A stretch of 64,000 bases of DNA from assembly GCF_018613605.1 (NCBI RefSeq), contig NZ_JAGGPU010000015.1:30701-94700 (forward strand), in the 5' to 3' direction. Source of the DNA: Pedobacter sp. ISL-64. Its GTDB lineage: Bacteria > Bacteroidota > Bacteroidia > Sphingobacteriales > Sphingobacteriaceae. Shown here in pieces: positions 42,946 to 51,613 of this stretch. The notes beneath the pieces are model-generated. The model saw only the letters and a list, made by a program, of their open reading frames with translations. It was not told the DNA's origin and ran no database searches. Numbering within the stretch: position 1 is the stretch's first letter; each line of letters starts with the position of its first letter. A program made the translations under genes and the position numbers.

Positions 42946-42960
42946 ATTTTCCAAGTAGTT

Positions 42961-43044
42961 CGTCATTGCGAGGCACGAAGCAATCTTAAAGCTATGGGTT
43001 TGAATAGCGAAAGTAGTAGGATTGCTTCGTGCCTCGCAATGACG
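42961..43044. repeat. 84-bp perfect-arm palindrome (REP/MITE-like)
   Basis: The first 25 bases (42961-42985, starting CGTCATTGCGAGGCACGAAG) and the last 25 (43020-43044) are exact reverse complements, around a 34-base loop. It sits between the GT9 and DUF4254 genes, whose starts and stops are spared. Confidence 0.85.
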
Positions 43045-43054
43045 ATTTGAACGG

Positions 43055-43657
43055 TTATGCTTTATTATACAATACCGGATTTAAACTCGGATCGTTGTAC
43101 ATTTTCATTTGCTTGTATACTTTCATGTATTTTTTGCCTGCCTCAATATCTGCCAATAATTCATCAATACTGGTTGAAAGATCTTCGCGTTGCGATAACA
43201 ATACATTTAATTTCGTCTGGCATTGTGCACGGTGCTCAGCTGAAGCACTTTCCCGTTCAGCTTCTTCCTGCATATGGTAAATTTTTAGTGCGAGGATAGA
43301 AAGCCTGTCAATAGCCCATGCAGGGCTTTCTGTATTGATTTTTGCACCTGGTAAAACTGAAATTCCCTGATAAAGATTTAAGAAATAACCATCAATAAAC
43401 TCAACCATATCGGTACGCACCTGGTTTTGAGCGTCAATACGTCTTTTCCAGCTCAAACCTTCAACAGGATCAATTTGAGGGTTACGTACCACATCTTCCA
43501 TATGCCATTGTGCCGTATCGATCCAGTTTTTAACGTAAAAGAGATGCTCTAAACTTTCGGCATCATATGGGTTTTCAACCGGATGGTCAATATCATCAAA
43601 CTTATGGTAGTCTGTAATTACTTGATTAAATATGCGGTTGGCAATTTCACTTATCAT
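43055..43657 (-). CDS. DUF4254 family protein
   Basis: 200-residue soluble helical protein matching DUF4254 along its length: VITDYHKFDDIDHPVENPY, the WHMEDVVRNP motif and WKRRIDAQNQVRTDMVEFID. The family lies near glycosyltransferase genes in Bacteroidota, as here (GT9 downstream). Function unknown. Confidence 0.85.
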   Translation of the reverse strand: MISEIANRIFNQVITDYHKFDDIDHPVENPYDAESLEHLFYVKNWIDTAQWHMEDVVRNPQIDPVEGLSWKRRIDAQNQVRTDMVEFIDGYFLNLYQGISVLPGAKINTESPAWAIDRLSILALKIYHMQEEAERESASAEHRAQCQTKLNVLLSQREDLSTSIDELLADIEAGKKYMKVYKQMKMYNDPSLNPVLYNKA

Positions 43658-43735
43658 GGGGGCAAAGATATTAAAGATTTTTGGGTGATTATACTGATAT
43701 CAAATTGTTATCAGTTTTTCCTTACGGGTTGATTT

Positions 43736-43761
43736 CACAGATTTAGAGATTACACCGATTT
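43736..43761 (+). repeat. solo copy of CACAGAT-type repeat end
   Basis: CACAGATTTAGAGATTACAC followed by CGATTT, related to 31597-31622 and to the inverted ends around the GxxExxY gene. Confidence 0.45.
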
Positions 43762-43802
43762 ATTTGTGAGATTTAAAGCAAGATGACTTCGGGCATGTTT
43801 TT

Positions 43803-43832
43803 CCTAAACCCTAAACCCTAAACCCTAAACCC
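43803..43832. repeat. telomere-like (CCCTAAA)n array
   Basis: Four consecutive CCTAAAC heptamers, the plant-telomere motif, with the PolX stop codon (43827-43825) inside the array: on the minus strand the gene ends AGAAGGGTTTAGGGTTTAGG. Confidence 0.75.
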
Positions 43833-45501
43833 TTCTACTGTTAAAATACGCTGTTATCTCCTCTAAAGAAAAAGCATTTAAACATTTGTCGGCACTTAAC
43901 CCACCTTTACGGGCAACTAGAATGCCATAATGCATATCATGGAAACCTTCGGTTCTGTGGGCATCTGGATTTACAGAAAGCAATACGCCCTTATCTAAAG
44001 CATAACGGTGCCATCGCCAGTCTAAATCCAAACGTAAGGGATTCGCATTGATTTCGATCACGACTTTATTTGCTGCACAGGCATCAATAATCTTTTTATA
44101 ATCTATCGGGTATCCGGCTCTGCTTAACAATAAACGGCCTGTTGGATGCCCTAAAATGGTGGTATATGGATTTTCAATAGCTTTTAGCAAACGTGCGGTT
44201 GCTTTTGCTTCGTCCATACGTAAATTGCTGTGCACAGAAGCCACTACAAAATCGAATGTTTTTAAAATATCATCCGAATAATCCAATGAGCCATCACTTA
44301 AAATGTCGCTCTCAATACCTTTGAAGATTTTAAAGGGAGCAAGTTTTTTATTTAGTTCATCAATTTCCTGGTGTTGACCAAAAACACGTTGCTCGTTTAA
44401 ACCTTTCGCATAAACAGCGGTTTTAGAGTGATCGCATATCCCTAAATACTGAAGATTTAAGTTTTCTTTACAGTATAGCGCCATTTGCTCCAGGGTATGT
44501 ACGCCATCGCTCCAGGTAGAGTGGTTGTGCAAACTGCCTTTTAAATCTTCATATTGAATTAAGGTAGGGAGTTTACCTGCTTTCGCCAGTTCAATTTCAT
44601 CAAAATCTTCACGAAGTTCAGGAACGATGAAAGATAAACCTGCTTTGCTGTAAATTTCTTCCTCACTTGTAAAAGGACCATTACCTGCTAATACTAAAAC
44701 CTGCTCTACATGTTCAGCATTTCCTGTGTGTTTGAACCATTGTAAATAAAATTCAGCTTTTTCAATTACATAAATCTTTATCCTGAAACCAGCTTCAGTA
44801 GTGCAGATGAAAGAATTTTCCGCTTCAATCAACGAGAGTGCTTCAAAAGTAGGCAAGTTTTGTTTAAGGGGATCAATTAGTTTAGCACCGATCACAATTT
44901 CCAGTTCATCGATAATCTCACAGGCGCGGCGGTATTGACCGGCGAAGCCCAAAACGGCACTGTTGTCAATTTTTCCGGTCCAATCCGCAAGCTGTGTAAA
45001 TAAAGTTTTGGCAAAACCTTCAACCTGGGCGTATAAAAACCGTCCGTTGGCCGCCAGTTTAAATTCGATCGCATTCTTAATTTCTTCCTGGGTTTTTAAA
45101 CCGAAACCTTTGGCTTCGATTAAGCGGTTTTCGTTACAGGCATAATACAATTCACCTATACTTTCTATACCTAAGGTACGCCAGATAATGAATATCTTTT
45201 TTGGTCCGATGCCCTTTATGGCCAGCATCTCTACTACACCTTCGGGTGTTTTCTCTCGAATTTCGTTAAGCTCTTTTAGTTCTCCTGTTTGGAGAAGTTC
45301 AATGATTTTGGAAGCCAGTCCTTTACCAATACCTTCAATTTTATCCAGCTCATCTAAAGGTTTATCCTTTAAAGCAAAGGGTAATTTATCTACCTTAAAA
45401 TAGGCATTTGCAACAGATTTAATTTTGAAGGGATTTTCTTCGTGCAGTTCCATAAGCTGCGATAGAAGGCGTAAGGTACGGGCGATGGTCTTGTTTTCCA
45501 T
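43825..45501 (-). CDS. polX: PolX-type protein, polymerase site lost, PHP site intact
   Basis: 558 residues from ATG 45501 (MENKTIART). N-terminal helix-hairpin-helix and pol-beta-like domains (1-315), C-terminal PHP domain (320-558). The usual GSxRR...DxD site reads GQYRR...DELE, giving Glu199 and Glu201 at the DxD positions, and Lys242 at the third Asp. The PHP metal ligands are complete: His325, His327, Asp357, His358, Glu397, His424, His452, Asp513, His515. So a PHP nuclease with helix-hairpin-helix DNA binding and a dead polymerase domain is most likely. The last codons lie in a telomere-like repeat. Confidence 0.9.
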   Translation of the reverse strand: MENKTIARTLRLLSQLMELHEENPFKIKSVANAYFKVDKLPFALKDKPLDELDKIEGIGKGLASKIIELLQTGELKELNEIREKTPEGVVEMLAIKGIGPKKIFIIWRTLGIESIGELYYACNENRLIEAKGFGLKTQEEIKNAIEFKLAANGRFLYAQVEGFAKTLFTQLADWTGKIDNSAVLGFAGQYRRACEIIDELEIVIGAKLIDPLKQNLPTFEALSLIEAENSFICTTEAGFRIKIYVIEKAEFYLQWFKHTGNAEHVEQVLVLAGNGPFTSEEEIYSKAGLSFIVPELREDFDEIELAKAGKLPTLIQYEDLKGSLHNHSTWSDGVHTLEQMALYCKENLNLQYLGICDHSKTAVYAKGLNEQRVFGQHQEIDELNKKLAPFKIFKGIESDILSDGSLDYSDDILKTFDFVVASVHSNLRMDEAKATARLLKAIENPYTTILGHPTGRLLLSRAGYPIDYKKIIDACAANKVVIEINANPLRLDLDWRWHRYALDKGVLLSVNPDAHRTEGFHDMHYGILVARKGGLSADKCLNAFSLEEITAYFNSRRV

Positions 45502-45589
45502 AAGGGGTAAAATTAGGAAATAATGCCTCAAATCCTTCTTGTGCTCATAAAATTAAAACACAATTTTATTAAATTGTTGTTTTACAATC

Positions 45590-46216
45590 ATGAAATCTAT
45601 AAAATTCGCCCTCTTGGGATTAAGTATGAGTGTAGCCGCTTGTCAATCTGCCAGTAAAACAGATCACAATACCGATTCAGTAAGTAATTTAACATCAGCC
45701 CCAACACAAAGTGTTGATGAGCGCTTTTTGGTTGTCGCTGGTCGGTCAGTTGGAGAAATTGTACTTGGAGAGGATATGGAAGAGGTAGGTAGAAAATTAG
45801 GCAGGCCAAATGCCGGTGATGCCGCAATGGGGAAAGCCTGGGGGATTTGGTACAGTGACGATTCTACCGCGAAACACCGCAACGAAATTGCGGTATACTC
45901 TTCTTATCGGGATACGAGTATGCGTGTAAAAGATGTAAAACAGATTAGAGTTACCTCCAATAAGTTTAAAACAAAGGATGGCTTGGCAACCGGGAGCAAT
46001 TTGGAAGAAGCGAAATTGAAGTTCCCAACCATTGAAAAACTTTCTGCCTATTTAAATGAAGATAAAGATACCGTTACGGTTTACGATGCCAAAAAAAACG
46101 GAATTGGCTTTGAATTTTTAAAAGGGAAAAGTATTTCCTTAACGGTTCATCAGGTGAATATTCCGGTTAATGCGACTTATCTTACTTTGCATCCCGAATG
46201 GAAAGTGATAGAGTAG
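45590..46216 (+). CDS. lipoprotein, unknown function
   Basis: 208 residues, lipoprotein signal MKSIKFALLGLSMSVAAC. The mature part has VAGRSVGEIVLGEDMEEVGRKLGRPNAGD, a VGxxxLGxxxxEV pattern seen in small periplasmic proteins, and is otherwise beta-rich. Not assigned. Divergent from polX and convergent with sppA. Confidence 0.7.
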   Translation: MKSIKFALLGLSMSVAACQSASKTDHNTDSVSNLTSAPTQSVDERFLVVAGRSVGEIVLGEDMEEVGRKLGRPNAGDAAMGKAWGIWYSDDSTAKHRNEIAVYSSYRDTSMRVKDVKQIRVTSNKFKTKDGLATGSNLEEAKLKFPTIEKLSAYLNEDKDTVTVYDAKKNGIGFEFLKGKSISLTVHQVNIPVNATYLTLHPEWKVIE

Positions 46217-46220
46217 GAAA

Positions 46221-46252
46221 GACGTGAGATCGGAGATTTGAGACATGAGATG
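46221..46252. repeat. degenerate short-period repeat
   Basis: GACGTGAGATCGGAGATTTG followed by AGACATGAGATG: several GAGAT-type units, comparable to TCTCATATCTCATATCTC at 17074-17092 on the other strand. Confidence 0.45.
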
Positions 46253-46265
46253 AATAACTTTATAT

Positions 46266-46314
46266 AAACCTCGCAGGTTTTTAAACGCTTCAGCCTTCAA
46301 AACCTGCGAGGTTT
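46266..46314. terminator. bidirectional terminator with 16-bp perfect stem
   Basis: AAACCTCGCAGGTTTT (46266-46281) and its exact reverse complement at 46299-46314, between two convergent genes. Loop of 17 bases. Confidence 0.8.
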
Positions 46315-46319
46315 AATTA

Positions 46320-48086
46320 TTATTTAATAGCTGCTTCAAATGGCATTCTGGCCTGAATGCCAGAGCTTGCAATTACCTTTTTCATTTGTTGGTAAAGCAT
46401 GTAGTTATCGCCAAGTTCTTGTTTGGTGTAATAGGTTTTAATCCTGTCTGTACCCTCATCCATTAACGATTTCCATGGATCAATTACATCAGGATATTCT
46501 ACAACCTTGTAATTCTTTAATTTAGCCTTTTTAGCGGCTGCCTTAATGGCATCGTTAAAACTTCCTATTCTATCAGCTAAACCAATTTGAACGGCATCTG
46601 TACCGATCCAAACGTGGCCACCGCCAATGCTATCGATATATGCTTTGCTTTTCTTTCTGCCATCGGCCACACGGCTTACAAAACCGCTATAAATTCTGTT
46701 CAGTTCATTTTGGATGATGAATCTTTCACCTGCAGTCATTGGGCGGTTAGTAGCCATAATATCGGCGTATTTACCAGTTTTAACGCCATCAAATGTAATG
46801 CCCAGTTTGTTGGTCATTAAATTTTGGAAGTTCGGAATAATACCGAATACACCAATAGAGCCTGTAATGGTATTCGGCTGCACAAAGATACTGTCAGCAG
46901 CGCAACCAATGTAATAACCGCCTGATGCGGCAACATCGCCAAAAGATGCAATAACTGGTTTTTCTTTTCTGGTCAATACAATTTCTCTCCAGATCACATC
47001 CGAAGCAAGTGCGCTACCTCCGGGTGAGTTTACACGTAAAACCACCGCTTTAATGTTATCATCCAATCGTGCTTTTCTAATTGCCCTGGAAATACGTTCC
47101 GAACCGATCTGGTTGTCAGAACCTTCGCCGCCATTAATTTCGCCATTGGCATAAATTACGGCTACTTTATCTTTTCCTTCGCCAGTATCTGTATTGTTTT
47201 TCGCATAATCATTAATCGTAACCGAACGGATATTTTCACCCCTGGTTCTTCCAGATAATCCCTTCAGCTCTTCTAAAATCTGATCTTTATATTTCAGGGC
47301 ATCGATCATTTTAAAGTTTACGGCATCTTGTGGCTGTTGTACTTTGTAATTATCGGCAATGTTATAAAGACTATCTTTTTGAATGTTTCTACTTTGCGCA
47401 ATATCAGTTAAGAAAGTATTGTACAATCCGCCAACATAAGCTGTAACCTGTTTGCGATTATAATCGCTCATTTTATCTAAAATGAAAGGCTCTACTGCAC
47501 TTTTATAGTTTCCTACACGGATGACCTGCATTTCTACTCCAACTTTTTCTAAAGTTCCTTTAAAGAAAGTTAATTCAGAGCTAAAACCTTTAAATTCTAA
47601 AGCGCCTTCGGGATTTAGATATACCTTATCAGCAACTGAAGCTAAATAATAAGCGCCTTGTGTATACACTTCGCTGTAGGCAATAATTTTTTTGTGAGAT
47701 TTTTTGAAATCGATCAACGCATTCCTAACTTCGCGCAAAGTTGCAAAACCTGCATTCGGACTGCTCACATTCAGGTAGATGCATTTAATATTATCATCTG
47801 TTTTGGCTTTTTGTACCGCTTTTAAGAAATCGTTTAAGCCAATACCATCTTTTTCTTCACCGCCAACAATTGGCAGGTTTCCGAATGGGTTTTTGGGTGT
47901 ACGTTCTGTAATGGCCTGGTCTAAATTTAGGAATAGTACCGAATTGTTAGACACAACAACGGTTTTGTCGCTATCAATAGAAGATATTAGACCCACAACA
48001 ACTACGAAGCAGATCACAAATACAATTACTATCGATAAGAAAAAGCCCAGCATAGAGGCAAATAAATACTTAAAGAATTCTCTCAT
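46320..48086 (-). CDS. sppA: signal peptide peptidase SppA, 67K type
   Basis: 588 residues with an N-terminal membrane anchor (about 5-35) and two tandem S49 domains. Ser in the second-domain motif FGDVAASGGYYIGCAADSIF acts as nucleophile and Lys in RVGNYKSAVEPF (first domain) as base, as in E. coli SppA. The gene degrades cleaved signal peptides in the membrane. Full length. Confidence 0.95.
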   Translation of the reverse strand: MREFFKYLFASMLGFFLSIVIVFVICFVVVVGLISSIDSDKTVVVSNNSVLFLNLDQAITERTPKNPFGNLPIVGGEEKDGIGLNDFLKAVQKAKTDDNIKCIYLNVSSPNAGFATLREVRNALIDFKKSHKKIIAYSEVYTQGAYYLASVADKVYLNPEGALEFKGFSSELTFFKGTLEKVGVEMQVIRVGNYKSAVEPFILDKMSDYNRKQVTAYVGGLYNTFLTDIAQSRNIQKDSLYNIADNYKVQQPQDAVNFKMIDALKYKDQILEELKGLSGRTRGENIRSVTINDYAKNNTDTGEGKDKVAVIYANGEINGGEGSDNQIGSERISRAIRKARLDDNIKAVVLRVNSPGGSALASDVIWREIVLTRKEKPVIASFGDVAASGGYYIGCAADSIFVQPNTITGSIGVFGIIPNFQNLMTNKLGITFDGVKTGKYADIMATNRPMTAGERFIIQNELNRIYSGFVSRVADGRKKSKAYIDSIGGGHVWIGTDAVQIGLADRIGSFNDAIKAAAKKAKLKNYKVVEYPDVIDPWKSLMDEGTDRIKTYYTKQELGDNYMLYQQMKKVIASSGIQARMPFEAAIK

Positions 48087-48097
48087 TTAAATGTTTT

Positions 48098-48105
48098 AAT
48101 TTTGT
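48098..48105 (+). promoter_or_regulatory. -7 promoter element of folK
   Basis: TAATTTTG, exact TAnnTTTG match, 21 bases before the folK start; in the divergent region between sppA and folK. Confidence 0.45.
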
Positions 48106-48126
48106 GTTGTAAAGATATAAAAATAC

Positions 48127-48633
48127 ATGATGCTTAATAAAGCTTTAGAGTACAACACGGCATATTTGTTACTGGGTGGGAATTTAGGCGATAGAGAGGC
48201 GAATTTGAAAAAAGCCATCGAACTATTGAACAATAAAATTGGTAAGGTGATAGCCATCTCATCTCTTTACGAAACCGCTGCATGGGGTAAAACCAACCAA
48301 CCTGCTTTTTTAAACCAGGCCGTAGGTTTACAAACTAATTTAAGCGCGGTAGCAGTTTTAGATCTTGCACTAAGTATTGAACAGGAGTTGGGCAGGGTGA
48401 GGGAAGATAAATGGGGAGCGCGCTTAATTGATATTGATCTTATCCTTTTTGGAGATCAAATTATCAATATTCCGGATAAACTTCAGGTACCTCATCCCCA
48501 TATGCAGGATAGAAAATTTGTAATGGAGCCTTTGGCTGAGATTGCACCAGAGGTGATACATCCACTATTGGGAGAAACGATTTTGTCAATCTGCCGTAAT
48601 ATCGATGATCCCCTCGAGGTTAAAAAGCTTTAA
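48127..48633 (+). CDS. folK: HPPK, 2-amino-4-hydroxy-6-hydroxymethyldihydropteridine pyrophosphokinase
   Basis: 168 residues: LLLGGNLGDREANLKKAI, YETAAWGKTNQPAFLNQAV and the family signature VREDKWGARLIDIDLILFGD with the metal-binding Asp pair. Transfers pyrophosphate from ATP in folate synthesis. Single gene; a possible -7 element lies 21 bases upstream. Confidence 0.95.
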   Translation: MMLNKALEYNTAYLLLGGNLGDREANLKKAIELLNNKIGKVIAISSLYETAAWGKTNQPAFLNQAVGLQTNLSAVAVLDLALSIEQELGRVREDKWGARLIDIDLILFGDQIINIPDKLQVPHPHMQDRKFVMEPLAEIAPEVIHPLLGETILSICRNIDDPLEVKKL

Positions 48634-48766
48634 TATATCAAATTTCTAGTGTTTACGGAGGCGGCCAAGGCTTATTAGGATCGCCCAGCTCGTATCTTTA
48701 CCAATACTATTAAGACTTTTAAAGCTTATAAAACGAAAAAAAAGGGACCTTCGACTATATTATCAA

Positions 48767-48858
48767 TGACAGATTTTGTAAATTATTGATAATAAGTAAG
48801 TTAATCAATTAATCAGCAGCAGCATAAGGCTTAATAATTTACGAATCTGTCATCAAAA
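48767..48858. repeat. imperfect inverted repeat, 92 bp
   Basis: GACAGATTTTGTAAATTATT near the left end and AATAATTTACGAATCTGTC at the right end are near-perfect reverse complements. The outer TATCAATGACAGA/TCTGTCAT ends resemble TCTGTCATTGATAG, a motif that also borders repeats at 61865-62260. Confidence 0.6.
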
Positions 48859-48914
48859 CTCCGATGTATTTGAAAAATTCTAACCTCTACCATTGACAGA
48901 CTTCAATAAAGCGT

Positions 48915-49007
48915 CGTCATCTCGACTGAAGCGCAGTCCCGAACTTTCGGGAGAGAGATCTATCTAGGCAGATTTCTCGACTGCGTTGCACTCCGCTCGA
49001 AATGACG
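48915..49007. repeat. REP-like inverted repeat (CGTCATCTCGAC type)
   Basis: Left arm CGTCATCTCGACTGAAGCGC, right arm GCTCGAAATGACG, with an inner hairpin CCCGAACTTTCGGG. Related to 61926-62006. With the repeat at 48767 it accounts for most of the 450-base gap. Confidence 0.65.
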
Positions 49008-49083
49008 AAAGCTTGAGGGAGTTATTCCTTAAACTTCATACGTCATTTATATTGATTTTTATAAAATAAATTATCTCTCAGGA

Positions 49084-49770
49084 TTATTTATTTAGAGTAG
49101 CACCCCTAAAATGCAATACAGACGACGCAATATAAAGCACCAATACAAAAGGAATAGCCGCAAATTTTAGAAAGGCAATTAATATTGTAGATAGGATGAG
49201 GAAGATAAACTTGATTTTATTTTTCGCCCAGTTTAAATCGCTGAATTTTAAAGAGAATATTTTGATCTCACTCACCAGTAAGAAACTTGTAATGGCTGTA
49301 ATGGCGATCAATAATATACTAGAGGAAATAATCTGAGGATAATCGTTTGCAATAAAAGGCAACGAACAGACAAACAAGGTATTCATTGGCGTATTTAAGC
49401 CAATAAAATCTTCTGTTTGCCTTTCGTCATTATTAAATTTGGCCAACCGCAAGGCGGAAAAAATAGTAATTAAAAAACCTAAATAGGGAAGGTACTCAGA
49501 TGAATAATCGCTGGCTTTTAAAAGTTGAAACATGATTACACCTGGTAAAAACCCAAAACTTACCATATCTGCCAAAGAATCAAGATCTTTTCCAATTGCC
49601 GATTTTACATTTAATAAACGTGCAACCATACCGTCAAAAAAATCGAAAATTCCGGAGAAAATAACGAAATAGGCTGCGGTTTCTAGATTGCCTTTAAATG
49701 CAAAAACGATTCCAATACAACCTGAAAAAAGGTTTGCACAGGTAACCGCATTAGGGAGATGCTTTTTCAT
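49084..49770 (-). CDS. pssA: CDP-diacylglycerol-serine O-phosphatidyltransferase
   Basis: 228-residue membrane enzyme making phosphatidylserine, the precursor of phosphatidylethanolamine. The CDP-alcohol motif DG-x2-AR-x8-G-x3-D-x3-D is complete in FFDGMVARLLNV through KDLDSLADMV. About seven hydrophobic helices. No phosphatidylserine decarboxylase gene is in the window. Confidence 0.93.
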   Translation of the reverse strand: MKKHLPNAVTCANLFSGCIGIVFAFKGNLETAAYFVIFSGIFDFFDGMVARLLNVKSAIGKDLDSLADMVSFGFLPGVIMFQLLKASDYSSEYLPYLGFLITIFSALRLAKFNNDERQTEDFIGLNTPMNTLFVCSLPFIANDYPQIISSSILLIAITAITSFLLVSEIKIFSLKFSDLNWAKNKIKFIFLILSTILIAFLKFAAIPFVLVLYIASSVLHFRGATLNK

Positions 49771-49859
49771 GAGGTATAGGGTATAAGGTTTAAGGTGTAA
49801 GGCTTAGGCATCCAAATAGGAACCTTAAGCCTTACACCTTTTGCCTTCCAGCCTTAAAC
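49771..49859. repeat. telomere-like hairpin repeat between rho and pssA
   Basis: Left half GGTATAGGGTATAAGGTTTA, right half CCTTAAGCCTTACACCTT, degenerate reverse complements around a short core. It runs exactly from the pssA start to the rho stop codon. Confidence 0.6.
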
Positions 49860-51613
49860 TAGCTGTTCATCGAAATTAAGAACTCTTCGTTACTTTTTGT
49901 TCCTTTTATTTGAGATTGAACAAATTCCATCGCCTCTTGACTGTTCATATCGGCAAGGTGGTTACGTAAAATCCATACACGTTGCAAAATATCTCTATCT
50001 AATAATAAATCATCGCGACGGGTACTTGAAGCCGTAATATCAATTGCAGGGAAGATACGTTTGTTGGATAATTTACGATCTAATTGTAACTCCATGTTAC
50101 CTGTTCCTTTAAATTCTTCGAAGATCACTTCATCCATTTTAGAACCTGTATCGGTTAATGCGGTGGCTAAAATGGTTAATGAACCACCATTTTCGATATT
50201 ACGTGCCGCACCGAAAAAACGTTTTGGCTTGTGTAAAGCATTTGCATCAACACCACCTGATAATATCTTACCTGATGCTGGCGCTGTTGTATTGTAAGCT
50301 CTGGCCAAACGTGTAATCGAATCTAAAAGGATTACCACATCATGTCCGCTTTCTACCAAACGTTTCGATTTCTCTAAAACAATATTGGCAATTTTAACAT
50401 GGCGCTCGGCCGGTTCATCAAAAGTTGAGGCAATTACCTCTGCTCTTACACTACGGGCCATATCGGTAACCTCTTCCGGACGTTCATCAATTAATAAGAT
50501 AATTAAATAAACTTCAGGGTGGTTTTTAGCAATTGCATTTGCAACCTCTTTAAGCAGGTTGGTTTTACCTGTTTTTGGTTGTGCAACAATTAAACCACGC
50601 TGTCCTTTACCAATCGGTGTAAATAAATCCATAATACGGGTAGAGTAATTGCTGTTATCCGTAAATAAATTTAATTTTTCTGTTGGAAAAAGTGGAGTCA
50701 GATAATCGAAAGGAACACGGTCGCGAACCTCAGCAGGAATTCTGCCGTTAATGGTTTCTACACGAACGAGTGGGAAATACTTTTCGCCTTCTTTTGGCGG
50801 ACGGATGCTACCTTTTACAGTATCACCGGTTTTCAAACCAAAAAGTTTTATTTGAGACTGAGATACATAAATATCATCAGGAGAAGTTAAATAGTTGTAA
50901 TCAGCAGAGCGCAAGAAACCGTAACCATCAGGCATAATTTCTAAAACACCCTCATTTGTAATTACGTTATCGAAATCTAAGTTGGAGTAACTGTTTTCAT
51001 TTTTGTGGTGATTGCCACCACCTGGCTGTTTCTGCTGGCGGTTTTCATCGCGCTGAGGTTTTTCCTGCTTTTCTTTTGGCTCTTGTTTTTGCTTCGGAGC
51101 CACCGGAAGCACCTCAGAACTTTCTTCGATTAAAGCTGAGATTGGTTTTACACTTTCTTCAGATTCAACAATTCTGTCGGGCTGTCTTTCAGGTTGTTGG
51201 TGATGTTGAGGCTCGTCAAATAAGGTTACCGAATCTCTTCTTCTTTCTATTGGTGCGGCTGGTTCATCTTTGCTTAACCTGGCTCTTTTTTTAACTGGTT
51301 TGTCGGCTACAGCAGGTTTATCTGCTGCAACAGGCTTATCAGCTATTACTATAGAAGAAGCAACAGCTGCTGCAGCAGCAACTTTAGGCGCTTTTACAGC
51401 TTTGGTTTTAGCTGCAGGAGCAGCTGCAATAGGTTCGATTTCGCTGTAAGGGTCTGCACCAGTTTTAGCAGCATTTATAATTTCCTGTTGGTGTAAAAGT
51501 ACCTCAACAAGGTCGATTTTTCTTAGGGAGTCGGCACCTTCAATGCCATAGCTTTTTGCTAGCTCACGTAATTCTGTTGTGAGCTTATCATTTAATTCTG
51601 TTTTACTAAACAT
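49859..51613 (-). CDS. rho: transcription termination factor Rho with N-terminal insertion
   Basis: 584 residues. Rho-N SAP-like domain (1-45), a low-complexity insertion rich in Ala, Pro, Lys, Glu and Gln (about 50-205), the cold-shock RNA-binding domain (about 215-300, with GYGFLRS), and the ATPase core with Walker A VAQPKTGKTNLLKEV and LIDERPEEVTDM. The insertion is typical of Bacteroidota Rho and may add RNA binding or phase behaviour. Hexameric helicase. Confidence 0.96.
   Translation of the reverse strand: MFSKTELNDKLTTELRELAKSYGIEGADSLRKIDLVEVLLHQQEIINAAKTGADPYSEIEPIAAAPAAKTKAVKAPKVAAAAAVASSIVIADKPVAADKPAVADKPVKKRARLSKDEPAAPIERRRDSVTLFDEPQHHQQPERQPDRIVESEESVKPISALIEESSEVLPVAPKQKQEPKEKQEKPQRDENRQQKQPGGGNHHKNENSYSNLDFDNVITNEGVLEIMPDGYGFLRSADYNYLTSPDDIYVSQSQIKLFGLKTGDTVKGSIRPPKEGEKYFPLVRVETINGRIPAEVRDRVPFDYLTPLFPTEKLNLFTDNSNYSTRIMDLFTPIGKGQRGLIVAQPKTGKTNLLKEVANAIAKNHPEVYLIILLIDERPEEVTDMARSVRAEVIASTFDEPAERHVKIANIVLEKSKRLVESGHDVVILLDSITRLARAYNTTAPASGKILSGGVDANALHKPKRFFGAARNIENGGSLTILATALTDTGSKMDEVIFEEFKGTGNMELQLDRKLSNKRIFPAIDITASSTRRDDLLLDRDILQRVWILRNHLADMNSQEAMEFVQSQIKGTKSNEEFLISMNS

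Noticed and set aside
42961..43044. Palindromes taken as a CRISPR array
   Set aside because: Repeats are palindromic, dispersed, not regularly spaced, and no cas genes are present.
43803..43832. (CCCTAAA)n as a chromosome end or contamination by plant telomere
   Set aside because: The array is short, lies between ordinary genes, and related degenerate arrays occur at several other junctions; a local repeat is the simpler reading.
47779..48090. 103-codon frame opposite sppA
   Set aside because: Antisense shadow; sppA shows full S49 motifs on the other strand.
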